Shown in pieces: positions 6,880 through 13,799 of a stretch of DNA of 16,199 bases (its first letter is position 1; each line of letters opens with the position of its first letter). The notes under the pieces were generated by a model that saw nothing but the letters and a program-made list of their open reading frames with translations, had not been told where the DNA came from and did not search any database. The DNA comes from VRUE01 sp036376915 (lineage in GTDB: Bacteria; Actinomycetota; Thermoleophilia; Solirubrobacterales; 70-9): contig DASUZK010000033.1 in NCBI GenBank assembly GCA_036376915.1, positions 1 through 16,199 on the forward strand, written 5' to 3'. Made by a program: the position numbers and the translations under genes.

Positions 6880-6909
6880 AGCGCTAGGCACTGCGCTGTG
6901 CCTGGCGCT
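6880..6909 (-). terminator. Hairpin across the desaturase stop codon
   Basis: Arms 6880-6891 and 6898-6909 form a 12-bp stem with one T-G pair and a 6-nt loop. The TAG stop of the desaturase gene (6884-6886) lies within the stem. On the minus strand it is followed by only a weak T-containing tail, so it may be a terminator or a 3'-end stabilising stem separating the lipid operon from the winged-helix gene. Confidence 0.5.
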
Positions 6910-7774
6910 CGGTGGAGATGCGTACAACGTTCCAGGCGAGTCCCAGTTTCTCCATCGCACCAATAATCAAAGCGGATGGGTCGATCTCCCACCGTTGAAG
7001 GCCATGTACGGCCGAGCGTGGAAACGCATGGTGGTTGTGATGCCAGGACTCGCCCAACGACGGCAGTGCCAGCCAGAAGACGTTGGTGGAACGATCGTCG
7101 GTGTCGAATCGACGTGTACCGAAGAAGTGGCACACCGAGTTCACGCTCCAGGTGATGTGGTGGACGAAGAAGATCCGAACCAGTCCGCCCCAGAGAAGCC
7201 CGGTCGCCGCCCCGGCGAGCGTCCCGCCGACCGCGTAGCCCGCAAGCGCCGGAAGGGCCAGGCTCAGCAGCACCAGAGCGAGGAAGTGGCGGGAGATCGC
7301 GCGCATCCCGCGATCCTCGTAGAGGTCGGGTGCGTAGCGCTTCCAGTCGGCGCGGCCCTGGGTCGACATGAGCCAACCGGAGTGGGCATGCCAGAGGCCG
7401 GTGAAGACGCCGCGCACGCCGCCGCCGTGACCGACGTGGGGGCTGTGAGGATCGCCCTCTTCGTCGGTGTGGGCGTGGTGCTTGCGGTGGTCGGCTACCC
7501 AGGAGATCACCGGCCCCTGGACCGCCATCGAGCCGGCTGCGGCGAAGAGGTACTCGACTGGCTTGCGGGTCTGGAAGGACCGGTGGGTGAGCAGCCTGTG
7601 GAAGCCCACCGTGATCCCGACCGCGGTGAACAGGTACATCACGGCCGCGATCGCGAGGTCCGCCGGTCGCACCAGCTGGTTCCAGAGCAGGACGACGGCG
7701 GTCACGGTCGCCGCGAACGGGACGATCACGGCGCCGAGGTTGGCGGTCTTCTCGACCCGGCTCATCGGCTGCAT
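6884..7774 (-). CDS. Membrane acyl-CoA/fatty acid desaturase (delta-9, DesC/SCD-like)
   Basis: This is an integral membrane di-iron enzyme that introduces a double bond in fatty acyl chains, raising membrane fluidity. It has 296 residues. The three histidine boxes of the stearoyl-CoA desaturase family are complete: HRLLTH (59-64), HRKHH (96-100) and HHNHH (245-249), with the additional HHITWSVNS (205-213). Hydrophobic stretches near 15-30, 40-57, 75-92, 163-185 and 187-204 match the family's membrane topology. The gene is 22 nt downstream of the hydroxylase-like gene with no promoter-like sequence between, so both are probably one transcript. An electron donor such as ferredoxin, rubredoxin or cytochrome b5 is not encoded here. 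The start could also be Met4; neither ATG has a good ribosome site. Confidence 0.93.
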   Translation of the reverse strand: MQPMSRVEKTANLGAVIVPFAATVTAVVLLWNQLVRPADLAIAAVMYLFTAVGITVGFHRLLTHRSFQTRKPVEYLFAAAGSMAVQGPVISWVADHRKHHAHTDEEGDPHSPHVGHGGGVRGVFTGLWHAHSGWLMSTQGRADWKRYAPDLYEDRGMRAISRHFLALVLLSLALPALAGYAVGGTLAGAATGLLWGGLVRIFFVHHITWSVNSVCHFFGTRRFDTDDRSTNVFWLALPSLGESWHHNHHAFPRSAVHGLQRWEIDPSALIIGAMEKLGLAWNVVRISTERQAQRSA

Positions 7775-7796
7775 CTATGCAGCAATCGACGAACGG

Positions 7797-8432
7797 TTAC
7801 TTCTGCTTGCGCGGGAGCGTTCTGAAGACCACGTCCCAGATCGGCGACGAGACGCCATAGCCGTAGCGGTGGTCCTGGAAGTGGTGGCGCATATGTTGCT
7901 CGCGCAGGCGCTTGCCGAGATCCGACTTCGGCACGAAGTGGTGGACGTAATAGTGCGTGTAGTCGTAGGCGAGGTAGCCGAAGATGAAGCCGCCGAAGAG
8001 CGGGTAGGCCGCCGGGGTGCCGAACACCAGGGCGAAGGCCGCGAAGAAGAGCATGGCGAGCGGGATCGCCACCGCCGGTGGCATCACCAGGCGCAGCTTG
8101 TCGTTCGGGTGGTCGTGGTGGATCCCGTGGATGATGAAATGCATGCGCCGACCGAAGGCGTTGTCGGGTTGCCAGTGGAAGACGAGACGGTGCAGCCAGT
8201 ACTCGGTCAGGGTCCAGATCGCGATCCCGCCGAGGCTCAGCCCGATCAGCCCGAGCGCTCCATAGCCGCCGTCCGCGCCCAGCCACTCCATGGCGGCGAC
8301 GACCGGCACGAAGACGATCGCCGGGATCGACGGGTGCACCCGGGAGAAGAAGTTGAGGAAGTCGCTCTCGAACAGCTGGGGGGAGTCCGCGAGCTTCTGG
8401 GTCCGACTCTGGGAGTCCATCGGCAAGCCCAT
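7797..8432 (-). CDS. Fatty acid 2-hydroxylase-like membrane protein (FA_hydroxylase superfamily)
   Basis: A 211-residue di-iron membrane protein resembling the catalytic domain of eukaryotic fatty acid 2-hydroxylase (Scs7/FA2H) without the cytochrome b5 domain. Histidine motifs in order are HRLVFH (81-86), HFIIHGIHHDHPND (98-111), HYYVHH (160-165) and HMRHHFQD (180-187), followed by the conserved YGVSSPIWD (192-200). The run KLRLVMPP after the second cluster also matches the FA2H pattern. Membrane segments lie near 36-50, 58-80, 119-140 and 143-157. It probably hydroxylates fatty acyl chains of membrane lipids; carotenoid or sterol substrates of the same superfamily are less likely. Met5 (ATG at 8420) may be the true start: a TACCAT box lies 10 nt ahead of it and overlaps the first ATG. 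It is the first gene of an operon with the desaturase. Confidence 0.9.
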   Translation of the reverse strand: MGLPMDSQSRTQKLADSPQLFESDFLNFFSRVHPSIPAIVFVPVVAAMEWLGADGGYGALGLIGLSLGGIAIWTLTEYWLHRLVFHWQPDNAFGRRMHFIIHGIHHDHPNDKLRLVMPPAVAIPLAMLFFAAFALVFGTPAAYPLFGGFIFGYLAYDYTHYYVHHFVPKSDLGKRLREQHMRHHFQDHRYGYGVSSPIWDVVFRTLPRKQK

Positions 8433-8436
8433 GGTA
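8431..8436 (-). promoter_or_regulatory. Possible -10 box of the hydroxylase-desaturase operon
   Basis: On the minus strand the sequence is TACCAT, identical to the box before the M50 protease gene. It ends 10 nt before Met5 of the hydroxylase (ATG at 8420) and overlaps the upstream ATG at 8432, so if used it implies the shorter protein. Confidence 0.35.
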
Positions 8437-8560
8437 GCGACGGGAACCGTCCGCTTTCGCGCAAGACGCGGGGAAGCTGTGACGAGACTGTGTCAAAGAT
8501 GTGGCGCTTTGCGGAAATGATGCTCACGAGAGGCGCACGACGCTGGCAGTATCGGGCGCC

Positions 8561-8749
8561 GTGCCGCGCAAGAAAAAGCAACCCAGCTGCGAGGACTGCT
8601 ACTTCCGCAAGAACCTCCTCTGCGCTCTGGAGCTGGAGGAGCCCTGCACTACTTTCCGACCGAACCGCCCGGAGGGCCTCGTACCCCCGCGTCAACCGGT
8701 CCTCCTGATGCGGCCGCCCCGCTGGGCGGCCAATTCCGGCACTGCTTAA
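8561..8749 (+). CDS. Small four-cysteine protein of unknown function
   Basis: A 62-residue basic protein starting at GTG 8561 with PRKKKQP. Four cysteines (residues 10, 13, 21 and 29) are spaced C-x2-C-x7-C-x7-C within CEDCYFRKNLLCALELEEPC. This could bind zinc or an iron-sulfur cluster, or form disulfides. The remainder is proline- and arginine-rich and probably disordered. It lies divergent from the hydroxylase operon, 128 bp away. A CAGTAT box 8 nt before the GTG is a weak -10 candidate. The frame could be extended to 8501 upstream, but the ordered part begins near the GTG. I do not recognise a named family; the compact cysteine pattern in a GC-rich frame is the main argument that it is real. 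Confidence 0.6.
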   Translation: MPRKKKQPSCEDCYFRKNLLCALELEEPCTTFRPNRPEGLVPPRQPVLLMRPPRWAANSGTA

Positions 8750-8758
8750 CCGAATCTC

Positions 8759-8902
8759 GGGCGGGTGGCGTGGGGGTGGGGGTGTCGCCGCCGCGCGGAG
8801 GCTGCTGAGGGCGGGGCTTGAGCTCTCATCCCGCATCGTCCCTTTGCCCGAAGCAGCGCGCAGCGCAAGGAGGCACCCCCACCCCCACGACAGGACCCGC
8901 CC
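8759..8902. repeat. Long-range G-rich inverted repeat upstream of hsp20-lon
   Basis: GTGGGGGTGGGGGTG (8770-8784) is matched perfectly by CACCCCCACCCCCAC (8874-8888). Outside it, GGGCGGGT (8759-8766) is matched by ACCCGCCC (8895-8902), with an unpaired internal segment of 3 versus 6 nt. The enclosed 89 nt include a smaller pair, GCTGCT (8801-8806) and AGCAGC (8852-8857). The left arms contain four runs of three or more G with short spacers, a G-quadruplex-type pattern, and the right arms repeat it on the other strand. The element occupies most of the 182-bp gap between the four-cysteine gene and hsp20. Confidence 0.75.
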
Positions 8903-8917
8903 GCTGGAGGCGCTGGC

Positions 8918-8923
8918 TAATGT
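8918..8923 (+). promoter_or_regulatory. Probable -10 box of hsp20-lon
   Basis: TAATGT fits TANNNT and ends 8 nt before the ATG at 8932. There is no Shine-Dalgarno sequence in between, so the transcript is probably leaderless. No complete HspR (HAIR) or CIRCE heat-shock operator was seen nearby. Confidence 0.45.
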
Positions 8924-8931
8924 TCTGCCTC

Positions 8932-9327
8932 ATGCCGGAGCGGGATCTATATGCATGGGCACGGACTACGTACGTCTCTCGCAGGAGCAGAGGTTTTACG
9001 CCCAACGTAGATGTCTATTACTGCGGCGAACCGCAGCAGGCGGTCGTCAAGGTCGATCTCTCGGGTGTGGAACTGTCCGACGTGGGGATCGAGATCTCGG
9101 GGCGGCAGCTGGCGATCGTCGGGGAGCGGCCGGTGCAGGAGACCGAGGGACGGGTCTACCAGCAGGTCGAGATTCCGTCGGGGCCGTTCCGGCGCATCGT
9201 CGAGCTCCAGGTCGACGTCGACGCGGAGGGGGCCAAGGCGACCTACGAGGACGGTGTGCTGCGGGTCGAGCTGCCCCTGCGCGACCCGGCCGAGACCACT
9301 CGCCAGGTCCCGATCGGGAGGGATTAG
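8932..9327 (+). CDS. Small heat shock protein, Hsp20/alpha-crystallin family
   Basis: An ATP-independent holdase chaperone that keeps unfolding proteins soluble. The protein has 131 residues from the ATG at 8932. The alpha-crystallin domain spans about 24-116, opening with PNVDVYYCGEP and including VVKVDLSGVELSDVGIEIS and the conserved ATYEDGVLRVELP (103-115). The C-terminal VPI (126-128) fits the I/V-x-I/V tail motif used for oligomer assembly. The N-terminal arm is short (about 22 residues) and basic. Longer frames exist upstream, but they run through the G-rich inverted repeat and past the probable -10 box, so 8932 is preferred. lon begins 4 nt after the stop, so the two are one transcript: holdase plus protease. 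Confidence 0.92.
   Translation: MPERDLYAWARTTYVSRRSRGFTPNVDVYYCGEPQQAVVKVDLSGVELSDVGIEISGRQLAIVGERPVQETEGRVYQQVEIPSGPFRRIVELQVDVDAEGAKATYEDGVLRVELPLRDPAETTRQVPIGRD
9316..9322 (+). promoter_or_regulatory. Ribosome binding site of lon
   Basis: GGGAGGG lies in the last codons of hsp20, 9 nt before the ATG at 9332, and fixes the lon start within a frame that stays open far upstream. Confidence 0.65.
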
Positions 9328-9331
9328 CGCC

Positions 9332-11719
9332 ATGGAGGGCAGCCCGGTTCTCGAAGTGGTCGAGTCGCCGCTCGACGCCGAGGACGCGATCCGAGCCAGC
9401 GAACCCCTTCCCGATGCCCTGCCTGTCCTGCCGCTGCGGGAGACCGTCACCTTCCCCGAGACCCTCACGCCCCTTGCCGTGGGCCAGGAGCGCTCGATCA
9501 AGCTGGTCAACGACGTGCTCGGCGCCAACCGGATGCTGGCGATGGTCGCCGCCCGCGACCCCGAGGACGAGGAGCCCGGCCCCAAGGATCTCTACGAGGT
9601 CGGCGTCGTCGGCGTCGTCGCCCGCATGCTCAAGGTCCCCGACGGGACGTTGCGCGTCCTCGTCCAGGGCACCCAGCGGGTCCGGGTCGGCCCCTTCGTC
9701 GCCGAGGAGCCCTACCTCGTGGCGCGGATCGCGGAGCTTCCCGACGTGGTCGAGGATGGGACCGAGCTCGAGGCCCTGACCCGCAACGTGCAGCGCACCT
9801 TCTCGGAGATCATCGAGCAGATCCCCTACCTGCCCGAGGAGCTGCAGATGGCCGTCGCCAACATCGACGACCCCGCCGCGCTCGCCCACCTGATCGCCGG
9901 CGCCCTGCGCATCTCCACCGAGGAGAAGCAGGAGCTGCTGGAGGAGCTCAACGTCGTCGCCCGCCTCCGCCACCTCTCGCAGATCCTCGCCCGCGAGCTG
10001 GAGGTCGTGCAGCTGGGCACGCAGATCCAGTCGCAGGTGCAGTCGGAGATCGACAAAGGTCAGCGCGAGTTCTTCCTGCGCCAGCAGATGAAAGCGATCC
10101 AGGACGAGCTGGGGGAGGGCGACGAGCAGCAGGCCGAAGTCAACGAACTGCGCGAGAAGATCGAGGCGGCAAAGCTTCCCGAGCACGCCCGGAAGGCGGC
10201 TGACCGCGAGCTCTCGCGGCTGGAGAAACTGCCGCCGGCGGCAGCCGAGCACGGGGTGATCCGCACCTACCTCGAGTGGCTGGTCGAGCTGCCCTGGTCG
10301 GCTCAGACCGAGGACAACCTCGACATCGCCCACGCCCGTGGGGTGCTCGACGCCGACCACTACGACTTGGAGAAGGTCAAGGACCGCATCCTCGAGTACC
10401 TGGCGGTGCGCAAGCTGAAACCGGACTCGCCCGGCCCGATCCTCTGCTTCGTCGGCCCGCCGGGGGTCGGCAAGACCAGCCTCGGCCGCTCGATCGCGCG
10501 GGCGCTGGGGCGCGAGTTCGAGCGGATCTCGGTCGGCGGCGTCCGCGACGAGGCGGAGATCCGCGGCCACCGCCGCACCTACATCGGCGCGATGCCGGGC
10601 ACGATCGTCCGCGCCCTGCGCGACGCCGGCTCCCGCAATCCCGTCTTCATGATCGACGAGATCGACAAGATGGGCGCCGACTTCCGCGGCGACCCCGCCT
10701 CGGCGATGCTCGAGGTGCTCGACCCGGCGCAGAACGACTCCTTCCGCGACCACTACCTCGACCTCGAGTACGACCTCTCCGAGGTGATGTTCATCGCCAC
10801 CGCGAACGTGCTCGACACGATCCCGGGCCCGCTGCAGGACCGGATGGAGACGATCGAGCTGGCCGGCTACACGCTGGAGGAGAAGAAGCACATCGCCCGC
10901 CGCTACCTCGTTCCCCGCCAGATCGAGGCCAACGGCCTCAAGCCCTCTCAGATCGAGTTCGCCGACCCGGCGCTGGCCGCGATCGTCGAGGAGTACACGC
11001 GCGAGGCCGGCGTGCGAAACCTCGAGCGCCAGATCGGCACGATCTGCCGCAAAGTCGCCCGCGAAGTCGCTGAGGGCAAGGGGAACGGCAAGGTCAAGGT
11101 CTCGGCCAAGCGCGCGCGCGAGCTGCTGGGCCGCCGCCGCGTCTTCGCCGAGCAGCGCCGCCGCACCAAGGTCCCGGGCGTCGCGACGGGCCTTGCCTGG
11201 ACGCCCACCGGCGGTGACGTCCTCTTCATCGAGGCGACCTCGATGCCGGGGTCGGGCAAGCTGACGATCACCGGGCAGCTCGGCGACGTGATGAAGGAGT
11301 CCGCGCAGGCGGCGCTCTCCTATGTGCGCGGCCACTGGCGCGACGTCGCTCCCGAGCTCGACGAGGAGTGGTTCGCCAAGCACGACGTCCACATCCACGT
11401 GCCCGCCGGGGCGGTGCCCAAGGACGGGCCTTCGGCCGGGGTGGCGATGACGGTCGCCCTTGCCTCGCTGATCTCCGGCCGCCCGGTCCGCAACGACGTT
11501 GCGATGACCGGTGAGGTGACGCTGACCGGCCAGGTGCTGCCGATCGGCGGGCTGAAGGAGAAGTCGCTGGCGGCGCAGCGGGCGGGGATCAAGCGGGTGC
11601 TGGTGCCGGAGCGCAACGAGGGCGACGTGGCCGAGATCCCCGAGCACGAGCGCAGCGAGCTGGAGTTCGTCTACGTGGACGAGGTCACGAAGGCGATCGA
11701 CGCGGCGCTCGTTTCCTAG
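9332..11719 (+). CDS. lon: ATP-dependent Lon protease (LonA)
   Basis: This cytoplasmic AAA+ protease degrades misfolded and specific regulatory proteins. It has 795 residues, close to E. coli Lon (784). The N-terminal LAN domain begins near residue 30 (LPVLPLRETVTFPETLTPL) and is followed by a long helical region including QREFFLRQQMKAIQDELG. The AAA+ module has Walker A GPPGVGKT (375-382) and Walker B VFMIDEID (438-445). The protease domain has the catalytic Ser701 in KDGPSAG and Lys744 in GGLKEK, 43 residues apart as in E. coli Lon. All active residues are intact. The start follows a GGGAGGG ribosome site, 4 nt after hsp20. The next gene begins 2 nt after the lon stop, suggesting read-through transcription into it. 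Confidence 0.97.
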   Translation: MEGSPVLEVVESPLDAEDAIRASEPLPDALPVLPLRETVTFPETLTPLAVGQERSIKLVNDVLGANRMLAMVAARDPEDEEPGPKDLYEVGVVGVVARMLKVPDGTLRVLVQGTQRVRVGPFVAEEPYLVARIAELPDVVEDGTELEALTRNVQRTFSEIIEQIPYLPEELQMAVANIDDPAALAHLIAGALRISTEEKQELLEELNVVARLRHLSQILARELEVVQLGTQIQSQVQSEIDKGQREFFLRQQMKAIQDELGEGDEQQAEVNELREKIEAAKLPEHARKAADRELSRLEKLPPAAAEHGVIRTYLEWLVELPWSAQTEDNLDIAHARGVLDADHYDLEKVKDRILEYLAVRKLKPDSPGPILCFVGPPGVGKTSLGRSIARALGREFERISVGGVRDEAEIRGHRRTYIGAMPGTIVRALRDAGSRNPVFMIDEIDKMGADFRGDPASAMLEVLDPAQNDSFRDHYLDLEYDLSEVMFIATANVLDTIPGPLQDRMETIELAGYTLEEKKHIARRYLVPRQIEANGLKPSQIEFADPALAAIVEEYTREAGVRNLERQIGTICRKVAREVAEGKGNGKVKVSAKRARELLGRRRVFAEQRRRTKVPGVATGLAWTPTGGDVLFIEATSMPGSGKLTITGQLGDVMKESAQAALSYVRGHWRDVAPELDEEWFAKHDVHIHVPAGAVPKDGPSAGVAMTVALASLISGRPVRNDVAMTGEVTLTGQVLPIGGLKEKSLAAQRAGIKRVLVPERNEGDVAEIPEHERSELEFVYVDEVTKAIDAALVS

Positions 11720-11721
11720 AG

Positions 11722-13263
11722 ATGGAGGCCGCCGGCGCGCTGGGCAGGGGCGGCCTGTCGAGCTATTTGGAGGCTGCGTGGGACCTGGTGCGCTCGCGAT
11801 CGCGCACCTTCTGGATCGTCGCCGGGCTGACCGTCGCCGCGGCGGTGCTCCGCTTCGCGACGCTCGGCATGCAGAGCTACCACCACGACGAGATCGTCAC
11901 CGCCAGCCGTGTCCTCCGGGGCAGCTTCTGGCACGCGATGGACGCGGTCGGGTTCAGCGAGTCGGCTCCGCCGCTCTATTACGCCTCGGCCTGGCTCTGG
12001 ACCCAGGGGACGGGGACCGACGAGGTCGGCCTGCGCTCGTTCTCGGCGCTGGCCGGCGTCGCCACCGTGCCGGTCGCCTTTCTGATCGGCGCCGAGCTGC
12101 GGGGGCGGGCAACCGGGATCCTCGCCGCGGCGCTGGTCGCGGTCAACCCGATGCTGGTCTGGTACTCGCAGGAGGCGCGTGCCTACGCCCTGCTCGCCCT
12201 GCTCACCTCACTCTCGCTGCTCTACTTCGTTCGCGGCCTCGAGCACGGGCGCCGCCGCGACCTCACGCTTTGGGGCCTGGTCTCCGGCCTCGCCCTGGCG
12301 ACCCACTACTTCGCGATCTTCCCGATCGCCGCCGAGGCCGCCTGGCTGCTGTACCGGCGGCGCCGGGAGGCGGTCCGCGGCGCCGCCGTCCTCGCCGCCA
12401 TCGCCCTCGCCCTGGCACCACTGGCGATCCACCAGATGTCCCTCGGCCACGCCGAGTGGATCTCGAACTTCACGCTCGGCCATCGCCTCTGGGAGATGGG
12501 GGTGACCTTCACGGTCGGCGAGATCGGCGACGTCATCGCCCGCCCCGAGCGACCGCTGCTTGCCCTGGTGCCGGTGGTCGCGATCGCGATCTCCTTCTGC
12601 CTCCTCGCGCTGCGGGGAGATCGCGACGAGCGCCGCGCGACCCGGCCGCTATTGGCGGTCGCCGCGGTCACCGTCGGGGTACCGCTCGCCATTGCCTTGG
12701 TCGACCCAGGCAGGGACTACGTCCTGGCCCGCAACCTGCTGCCGGCGCTGGTGCCGCTGCTTGTCGTCGCCTCCATCGGGCTGACCCTGCGCCGCGGCCG
12801 CCGCACCGGCGCGGTTGTGGGCGCCGTCCTGGTCGCTTACTCGCTCGGCTTCTCGATCTGGGCCGGCGTCTCCCCGGCCTTGCAGCGTCCTGACTGGAAG
12901 GCCGTCGCCTCCGCCCTGGGTGAGCCCGACACCCCGCGGGCGATGGTCACCTGGACGATCGGCGAGGCCTCGTTGCGCTATTACCTCTCGACCGGCTCCC
13001 TGCAGGCTCGCGCCTCCGAAGGCTTCGCGTGGTGGGTGGGGGAGGTCGACCTCATTTCCGACGGCCCTGCGCCGGCCCCCCCGCCAAAGCTGCTCGGTCC
13101 CGGCTTCAGGGAGGCCGGGTACGAGCAGGTTGGGCGCCTCTACATACGCCGCTATGTACGAACCGGGCCGGGGCTGGTGCCGCTGCGGCTGCGTGTCGTG
13201 CGGGATGCCGAGCTTGGCTTTCGCACTAACGGGGTACTTCTCGACGGGATGGGTCCCAGCTGA
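11722..13263 (+). CDS. Polytopic membrane glycosyltransferase, GT39/ArnT-PMT-like (GT-C fold)
   Basis: A 513-residue membrane protein that probably transfers a sugar from a polyprenyl-phosphate donor to a lipid or protein on the outer face of the membrane. GT-C features are the first external loop with HHDE (54-57), carrying the acidic residue typical of the catalytic site, PPLYY (83-87), and YSQEARAYALL (148-158), a motif common in this group. About ten hydrophobic segments lie between residues 28 and 390, and a soluble C-terminal region follows from about 395. The ATG at 11722 is 2 nt after the lon stop and has no ribosome site of its own, so it is likely translated by coupling to lon. Donor and acceptor cannot be told from sequence. 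Confidence 0.8.
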   Translation: MEAAGALGRGGLSSYLEAAWDLVRSRSRTFWIVAGLTVAAAVLRFATLGMQSYHHDEIVTASRVLRGSFWHAMDAVGFSESAPPLYYASAWLWTQGTGTDEVGLRSFSALAGVATVPVAFLIGAELRGRATGILAAALVAVNPMLVWYSQEARAYALLALLTSLSLLYFVRGLEHGRRRDLTLWGLVSGLALATHYFAIFPIAAEAAWLLYRRRREAVRGAAVLAAIALALAPLAIHQMSLGHAEWISNFTLGHRLWEMGVTFTVGEIGDVIARPERPLLALVPVVAIAISFCLLALRGDRDERRATRPLLAVAAVTVGVPLAIALVDPGRDYVLARNLLPALVPLLVVASIGLTLRRGRRTGAVVGAVLVAYSLGFSIWAGVSPALQRPDWKAVASALGEPDTPRAMVTWTIGEASLRYYLSTGSLQARASEGFAWWVGEVDLISDGPAPAPPPKLLGPGFREAGYEQVGRLYIRRYVRTGPGLVPLRLRVVRDAELGFRTNGVLLDGMGPS

Positions 13264-13284
13264 CGGTTGAAGTTCGAACGCAGT

Positions 13285-13290
13285 TATTCT
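13285..13290 (+). promoter_or_regulatory. Possible -10 box before the 141-residue membrane protein
   Basis: TATTCT fits TANNNT, 32 nt before the ATG at 13323. No convincing -35 is seen at the normal distance. Unlike the leaderless-type starts in this window, this gene would have a short leader carrying a ribosome site. Confidence 0.3.
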
Positions 13291-13312
13291 GAGTGCCCCG
13301 GAGATACCAGCG

Positions 13313-13318
13313 AGGAGA
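13313..13318 (+). promoter_or_regulatory. Ribosome binding site of the 141-residue membrane protein
   Basis: GAGGAG (within GAGGAGAAGG) lies 4 nt before the ATG at 13323 and decides this start over the upstream in-frame GTG at 13293. Confidence 0.7.
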
Positions 13319-13322
13319 AGGT

Positions 13323-13748
13323 ATGAGCAAGACAAAGACCAGCCAGGCGGCCGACCTCTATTCGACCGCGCGGGACAACCCCTACGTCCAGCGCCTGATC
13401 GAGGACGAAGAACTGCGCGACAGCCTCAAGAAGGCCTTTGACGCGGCGCGTGGGGCCTACACCCGCGCGAGTGGCAACGGTGGTGCCGTCAAGGCGGTGA
13501 CCAGCGACAAGAAGGTCCAGAAGGACCTGCGCACGGCCGCCGAAAGCCTGCGCGACGCCTCCGAGCAGCTCCGTGCGCCGAAGAGGCGCAAGAAGAGCAA
13601 GCTCGGCCGCCTCGTCCTGCTTGCCCTGGTCGGTGCCGGTCTCGCGCTGATCTTCAGCGAAGATGCCCGCAAGACCGTCCTCGACTCCCTCTTCGGCGCC
13701 GAGGAGGAGTTCGAGTACACCAGCACAACCAGCATCAACGGCTCCTGA
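13323..13748 (+). CDS. Single-pass membrane protein of unknown function
   Basis: A 141-residue protein without a recognised family. Residues 1-85 are charged and predicted helical (for example LIEDEELRDSLKKAFDAARG and the following KVQKDLRTAAESLRDASEQL). A very basic patch KRRKKSK (87-93) precedes one hydrophobic segment (about 95-111, LGRLVLLALVGAGLALIF), so the N-terminal part should face the cytoplasm. A short acidic tail with EEEFEYTSTTS ends the protein. The start at ATG 13323 is fixed by the strong GAGGAGAAGG ribosome site directly upstream, though the frame extends to 13293. The gene lies between a membrane glycosyltransferase and a TetR regulator on the same strand. It may be a membrane scaffold or envelope-associated protein; this is a guess. 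Confidence 0.75.
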   Translation: MSKTKTSQAADLYSTARDNPYVQRLIEDEELRDSLKKAFDAARGAYTRASGNGGAVKAVTSDKKVQKDLRTAAESLRDASEQLRAPKRRKKSKLGRLVLLALVGAGLALIFSEDARKTVLDSLFGAEEEFEYTSTTSINGS

Positions 13749-13757
13749 TTCGGCATT

Positions 13758-13779
13758 CCGCGGGGCTTCCCGGCCGCGG
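13758..13779. terminator. Possible weak hairpin terminator after the membrane protein gene
   Basis: Two copies of the self-complementary hexamer CCGCGG (13758-13763 and 13774-13779) can pair across a 10-nt spacer, 9 nt after the stop codon. There is no T tract. It could equally be an operator for the adjacent tetR gene. Confidence 0.3.
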
Positions 13780-13786
13780 CACTCCA

Positions 13787-13792
13787 TAGACT
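13787..13792 (+). promoter_or_regulatory. Probable -10 box of the tetR-type gene
   Basis: TAGACT fits TANNNT and ends 7 nt before the ATG at 13800, which has only a weak GAGG upstream. This again looks like a leaderless-type promoter and separates tetR from the gene before it. Confidence 0.45.
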
Positions 13793-13799
13793 GAGGCCA

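Noticed and set aside
8817..8822. CTTGAG half-site resembling the HspR (HAIR) operator ahead of hsp20-lon
   Set aside because: The second half at the required spacing is absent, so a HAIR site is not supported.
8818..8931. Longer Hsp20 starting at 8818
   Set aside because: The extension runs through the C-rich arm of the inverted repeat, translates to low-complexity Thr/Pro/Arg sequence, and lies upstream of the TAATGT box.
9047..11647. 866-residue open frame on the minus strand opposite lon
   Set aside because: It is antisense to an intact Lon with all catalytic residues; its translation is low-complexity (Asp/Leu/Arg/Val-rich) as expected for the reverse frame of a GC-rich gene.
13272..13279. 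GTTCGAAC palindrome resembling part of an actinobacterial LexA (SOS) box
   Set aside because: The arms are adjacent rather than separated by the usual 4 bp and no second half follows; the flanking gene has no DNA-repair character.
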